NCBI RefSeq assembly: GCF_003054555.1
Contig: NZ_CP026304.1
Span: 3,348,001-3,412,000, forward strand
DNA from: Streptomyces lunaelactis
GTDB taxonomy: Bacteria > Actinomycetota > Actinomycetes > Streptomycetales > Streptomycetaceae
Direction: 5' to 3'
DNA length: 64,000 nucleotides
Below the pieces are notes generated by a model. It saw only the letters and a list, made by a program, of their open reading frames with translations. It had not been told where the DNA came from and made no database searches. This document shows positions 60,776-64,000 of the stretch, piece by piece (within the stretch, counting starts at the first letter, position 1; each line of letters begins with the position of its first letter). The position numbers and the translations under genes were made by a program.

Positions 60776-61204
60776 ATGGACAGGACCCGGCCCGCGGGAC
60801 GGCGCGATCAGCGCAGGCCCGCCGTCGTGGCGGCAGCGGCGATGGCACGCGCACGGCGGCAGCACCAGCCGCACTACTGGTTCGCCGACCGTCTGCTCGC
60901 GGTGCTCAGCGGACAGCGTCCGGTGCACTGGATGCTCGGGCACACCATCGGTGAGGCGTACGAGCAGCTGGTGTGCCTCGCTCCGGGGGCGCCGCTGCGA
61001 CCGGCGGAGCGGGTGACTCCGGTTGTGCGGCACTGCGGCGAGTACCACCCGGGCCCCGGCGTGATCGAGGCCTTCGCCCGCATCGGCTCGGGCGACCGGG
61101 TCAGCGCGATGGCTTTCCGCCTGGAACAGGGCGCGGACCAGCGCTGGCGCTGCGCGGCGGTCGAGCTGGGCGGTGAGCGCGTCGCCGCGCACGCGGCCGG
61201 GTAG
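60776..61204 (+). CDS. Rv3235-family protein
   Basis: 142 residues from ATG 60776 with GGGGGCGA upstream. A basic start is followed by the conserved domain (YWFADRLLAVLSGQRPVHWM, then GHTIGEAYEQL, a Val-Arg-x-CGEYHPGPGVIEA segment and a beta-rich end WRCAAVELG). The family is actinobacterial and sits next to secA in mycobacteria too. Function is unknown; SecA linkage is only positional. Confidence 0.82.
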   Translation: MDRTRPAGRRDQRRPAVVAAAAMARARRQHQPHYWFADRLLAVLSGQRPVHWMLGHTIGEAYEQLVCLAPGAPLRPAERVTPVVRHCGEYHPGPGVIEAFARIGSGDRVSAMAFRLEQGADQRWRCAAVELGGERVAAHAAG

Positions 61205-61285
61205 CGGCCGCCGGCAGGCAGGGCAGGCGTCATGCTGCGCGCACCCGAAGCACGTCGGCCTCCGGCACATGGGCACGACGCCCCA

Positions 61286-61310
61286 GGCCCCTGCGCCCTG
61301 CGCAGGGGCC
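61286..61310 (+). terminator. terminator of Rv3235-like gene
   Basis: GGCCCCTGCGC/GCGCAGGGGCC, 11-base perfect arms, 3-base loop, 82 bases past the stop. Confidence 0.55.
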
Positions 61311-61526
61311 GGGCACGCCGGGGCCGCGCGCCCCGGGCCCTACGCGGCAGTGCCGGGCACCCCGGGACCGCACACCCCGGGAGCTGCCGCCGGCCATGGG
61401 GCGGGGGCAGGCCCAGCGGCCACCCGCGCCCGGCTCAGCCGTCGTCCGCACCCTGCTGACCCGACTGCCCGGTCGGCCCCCGACGGGCCGCCTGAACAAG
61501 GCCCAGGACGCCGTGAGCGGCAAAAC

Positions 61527-61566
61527 GGCCGGGGCCGGACACCGCATTCGGTGTCCGGCCCCGGCC
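61527..61566 (-). terminator. secA terminator
   Basis: GGCCGGGGCCGGACACC/GGTGTCCGGCCCCGGCC, 17-base perfect arms with a GCATTC loop, 21 bases past the secA stop. Confidence 0.85.
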
Positions 61567-61586
61567 GGTACGCATCAACAGGCGCG

Positions 61587-64000
61587 CTACTTCTTGCGGC
61601 GGCGCCCGCCGCCCTTCTGCGCCTTGCGACGCTCGGCACGCGTCATGCCGTCCGAGTCCGACCGGGCAGGACCGCCGTCACTGTCGAAGTCGCCCTCGAC
61701 GACACCGCCCTCGCCGTCCACCGTGGGAGCGGAGAAGTGCAGCCGGTCCGGGCGCTGCGGGGCGTCGAGCCCCTTCGCTCGGATCTCCGGACGGGAGGCG
61801 CCGGCCGGAACCGCGTCCTTCTTGGCGAGCGACGGGCGCTCCGCCGCGTCCTGCACCGGGACCTCCTCGACCTGCTGCTCGACCTGGACCTCCAGGTTGA
61901 ACAGATAGCCGACGGACTCCTCCTTGATGCCCTCCATCATGGCGGTGAACATGTCGAAGCCCTCGCGCTGGTACTCGACCAGCGGGTCCTTCTGGGCCAT
62001 CGCGCGCAGGCCGATGCCCTCCTGCAGGTAGTCCATCTCGTAGAGGTGCTCGCGCCACTTGCGGTCCAGTACGGACAGCACCACGCGCCGCTCGAGCTCG
62101 CGCATGATGTCCGAGCCGAGCTGCTTCTCGCGCTCGTCGTACTGCTCGTGGATGTCGTCCTTGATGGACTCCCCAATGAACTCGGCGGTGATCCCGGCGC
62201 GGTCGCCGGCCGCCTCCTCCAGCTCCTCGACGGTGGCCTTCACCGGGTAGAGCTGCTTGAACGCGCCCCACAGCCGGTCCAGGTCCCACTCCTCGGCGAA
62301 GCCCTCGACCGTCTCCGCCTGGATGTAGGCGTCGATGGTGTCGTCCATGAAGTGACGCACCTGCTCGTGCAGGTCCTCGCCCTCCAGGACGCGGCGGCGC
62401 TCGCCGTAGATGACCTCGCGCTGCCGGTTGAGGACCTCGTCGTACTTCAGGACGTTCTTACGCGTCTCGAAGTTCTGCTGCTCGACCTGCGACTGGGCCG
62501 ACGCGATCGCGCGCGTCACCATCTTGTTCTCGATCGGGACGTCGTCCGGCACGTTCGCCATGGACATCACGCGCTCGACCATCTGCGCCTTGAACAGACG
62601 CATCAGGTCGTCACCCAGGGACAGGTAGAAACGGGACTCGCCCGGGTCACCCTGACGGCCACTACGACCGCGCAGCTGGTTGTCGATACGGCGCGACTCG
62701 TGCCGCTCGGTGCCCAGCACATAGAGCCCGCCGAGGTCGGTGACCTCGTCGTGCTCCGCGCGGACGGCCTGCTCGGCCCGCTCCAGCGCGGCGGGCAGGG
62801 CCGCGGCCCACTCCTCGACGTGCTCGACGGGGTCCAGGCCGCGCTGGCGCAGCTCCGCCTCGGCGAGATCGTCGGGGTTGCCGCCGAGCTTGATGTCCGT
62901 ACCGCGGCCGGCCATGTTCGTGGCGACGGTGACGGCGCCCTTGCGGCCGGCCTGGGCGACGATCGTCGCCTCCCGGTCGTGCTGCTTGGCGTTGAGGACC
63001 TCGTGCTGCACACCGCGCTTGTTGAGCTGCTGCGAGAGGTACTCGGACTTCTCGACCGAGGTGGTGCCGACCAGGATCGGCTGGCCCTTCTCGTGCTTCT
63101 CCGCGATGTCGTCGACGACCGCCGCGAACTTGGCGACCTCGGTCCGGTAGATCAGGTCGGACTGGTCCTTGCGGACCATCGGCATGTTCGTCGGGATCGG
63201 TACGACGCCCAGCTTGTAGATCTGGTGGAACTCGGCGGCCTCGGTCATGGCCGTACCGGTCATGCCGGAGAGCTTGCCGTAGAGGCGGAAGAAGTTCTGC
63301 AGGGTGATCGTGGCGAGGGTCTGGTTCTCGTCCTTGATGTCCACCCCTTCCTTCGCCTCGATGGCCTGGTGCATGCCCTCGTTGTAGCGGCGGCCGGCGA
63401 GGATACGGCCGGTGTGCTCGTCGACGATCATGACTTCGCCGTCGATGACGACGTAGTCCTTGTCCTTCTTGAACAGTTCCTTGGCCTTGATGCCGTTGTT
63501 CAGGTAGCCGACGAGGGGGGTGTTCACCGACTCGTAGAGGTTGTCGATGCCCAGCCAGTCCTCGACCTTCGCGACACCCGGCTCATGGATGGCGACGGTC
63601 CGCTTCTTCTCGTCGACCTCGTAGTCGCCGGTCTCCTCGATGCCCTTGAGCTGGTTGCCCGCCTCGCCCCTGGACAGGCGCGTGACCAGCTTGGCGAAGT
63701 CGCCGTACCACTTGGTGGCCTGGTCGGCGGGGCCGGAGATGATCAGCGGCGTACGGGCCTCGTCGACGAGGATCGAGTCGACCTCGTCGACGATCGCGTA
63801 GTTGTGGCCGCGCTGGACGAGCTCGTCCTTGGACCACGCCATGTTGTCGCGGAGGTAGTCGAAGCCGAACTCATTGTTCGTTCCGTACGTAATGTCGCAG
63901 TTGTACATCTCGCGGCGCTGGGCGGGCGTCATGTTGGCGAGGATGCAGCCGACGTCCAGGCCAAGGAACTTGTGGACCCGGCCCATCATCTCGGAGTCGC
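61587..64000 (-). CDS. secA: preprotein translocase ATPase SecA, 5' end outside window
   Basis: 804 codons visible; the N-terminal 140 or so residues with Walker A lie beyond the window. The visible part starts within the first nucleotide-binding domain and includes [19 protein letters not shown] (DEAD-like Walker B), the preprotein cross-linking domain, the second nucleotide-binding domain ([45 protein letters not shown]) and the helical scaffold. The C-terminus ends in a Lys/Arg/Gly-rich tail ([15 protein letters not shown]) without the Cys-Cys-His-Cys zinc motif found in E. coli SecA, as in many actinobacteria. It drives Sec export through SecYEG. Confidence 0.96.
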   Translation of the reverse strand, partial: DSEMMGRVHKFLGLDVGCILANMTPAQRREMYNCDITYGTNNEFGFDYLRDNMAWSKDELVQRGHNYAIVDEVDSILVDEARTPLIISGPADQATKWYGDFAKLVTRLSRGEAGNQLKGIEETGDYEVDEKKRTVAIHEPGVAKVEDWLGIDNLYESVNTPLVGYLNNGIKAKELFKKDKDYVVIDGEVMIVDEHTGRILAGRRYNEGMHQAIEAKEGVDIKDENQTLATITLQNFFRLYGKLSGMTGTAMTEAAEFHQIYKLGVVPIPTNMPMVRKDQSDLIYRTEVAKFAAVVDDIAEKHEKGQPILVGTTSVEKSEYLSQQLNKRGVQHEVLNAKQHDREATIVAQAGRKGAVTVATNMAGRGTDIKLGGNPDDLAEAELRQRGLDPVEHVEEWAAALPAALERAEQAVRAEHDEVTDLGGLYVLGTERHESRRIDNQLRGRSGRQGDPGESRFYLSLGDDLMRLFKAQMVERVMSMANVPDDVPIENKMVTRAIASAQSQVEQQNFETRKNVLKYDEVLNRQREVIYGERRRVLEGEDLHEQVRHFMDDTIDAYIQAETVEGFAEEWDLDRLWGAFKQLYPVKATVEELEEAAGDRAGITAEFIGESIKDDIHEQYDEREKQLGSDIMRELERRVVLSVLDRKWREHLYEMDYLQEGIGLRAMAQKDPLVEYQREGFDMFTAMMEGIKEESVGYLFNLEVQVEQQVEEVPVQDAAERPSLAKKDAVPAGASRPEIRAKGLDAPQRPDRLHFSAPTVDGEGGVVEGDFDSDGGPARSDSDGMTRAERRKAQKGGGRRRKK

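Larger units (their letters stand above)
61205..61586. other. 382-base convergent gap before secA 3' end
   Basis: GC-rich low-complexity DNA with two hairpins and no credible gene. Short frames here are Pro/Gly/Arg/Ala runs without ribosome sites. Confidence 0.6.

Noticed and set aside
61230..61547. Small reading frames on both strands in the gap before secA
   Set aside because: Pro/Gly/Arg low-complexity products overlapping two terminator hairpins; no ribosome sites.

Overview
The window is high-GC DNA with frequent GTG starts, GTGA/ATGA-coupled genes, strong GC hairpin terminators and dense spurious antisense reading frames. This is typical of Streptomyces. From memory, the gene order (sugar ABC operon, murA, hup, malic enzyme, helD, rsuA-sigU, nnaR-narK, matAB, tmRNA-smpB, ftsEX, prfB, pkaB-pkaA, FHA-FtsK, gdhB, secA) matches the conserved chromosomal core of S. 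coelicolor around SCO2940 to SCO3005. It is core chromosome. I see no phage, IS element, CRISPR array, rRNA or ordinary tRNA gene.

Left part (1-12 kb): a partial WXG-type protein and its small helical partner have a clear vegetative promoter. A three-gene operon encodes an FAD/2Fe-2S/molybdopterin hydroxylase whose large subunit has lost two normally essential motifs. A sugar ABC operon (binding protein, two permeases, GH20 hexosaminidase, no ATPase) sits behind a promoter with several operator-like palindromes.

12-21 kb: DUF3039, YqgE, murA, a short HU protein and malic enzyme. Next is a probable structured small RNA with its own ECF-like promoter and terminator, then the HelD-type helicase and the rsuA-sigU anti-sigma/sigma pair.

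21-31 kb: CGNR regulator; narK and the HemD-like regulator nnaR behind a GlnR-type box; an ica-like exopolysaccharide operon (matA, matB, acyltransferase); a LysR regulator and an MFS exporter.

31-39 kb: tmRNA, smpB, a C-terminal processing protease and ftsX-ftsE form a trans-translation and cell-wall hydrolase-control block. A tiny zinc-ribbon membrane protein, a sortase-anchored 10-residue-repeat protein and release factor 2 follow.

38-49 kb: two Ser/Thr kinases (pkaB, pkaA) diverge from a large FHA-FtsK/SpoIIIE protein, whose upstream region carries a DNA-damage-type (RecA-NDp) promoter. A second ATPase-less sugar ABC operon follows; its first permease has an unusual inserted extracytoplasmic domain.

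49-64 kb: a TetR regulator, a polysaccharide-export ABC pair, a GT87-type membrane glycosyltransferase, the 1656-residue NAD-glutamate dehydrogenase, a DJ-1/PfpI protein, an HAD hydrolase, two small actinobacterial proteins and the C-terminal five-sixths of secA.

Starts were chosen by ribosome-binding site, coupling and family length. Family names come from sequence recognition without database search.
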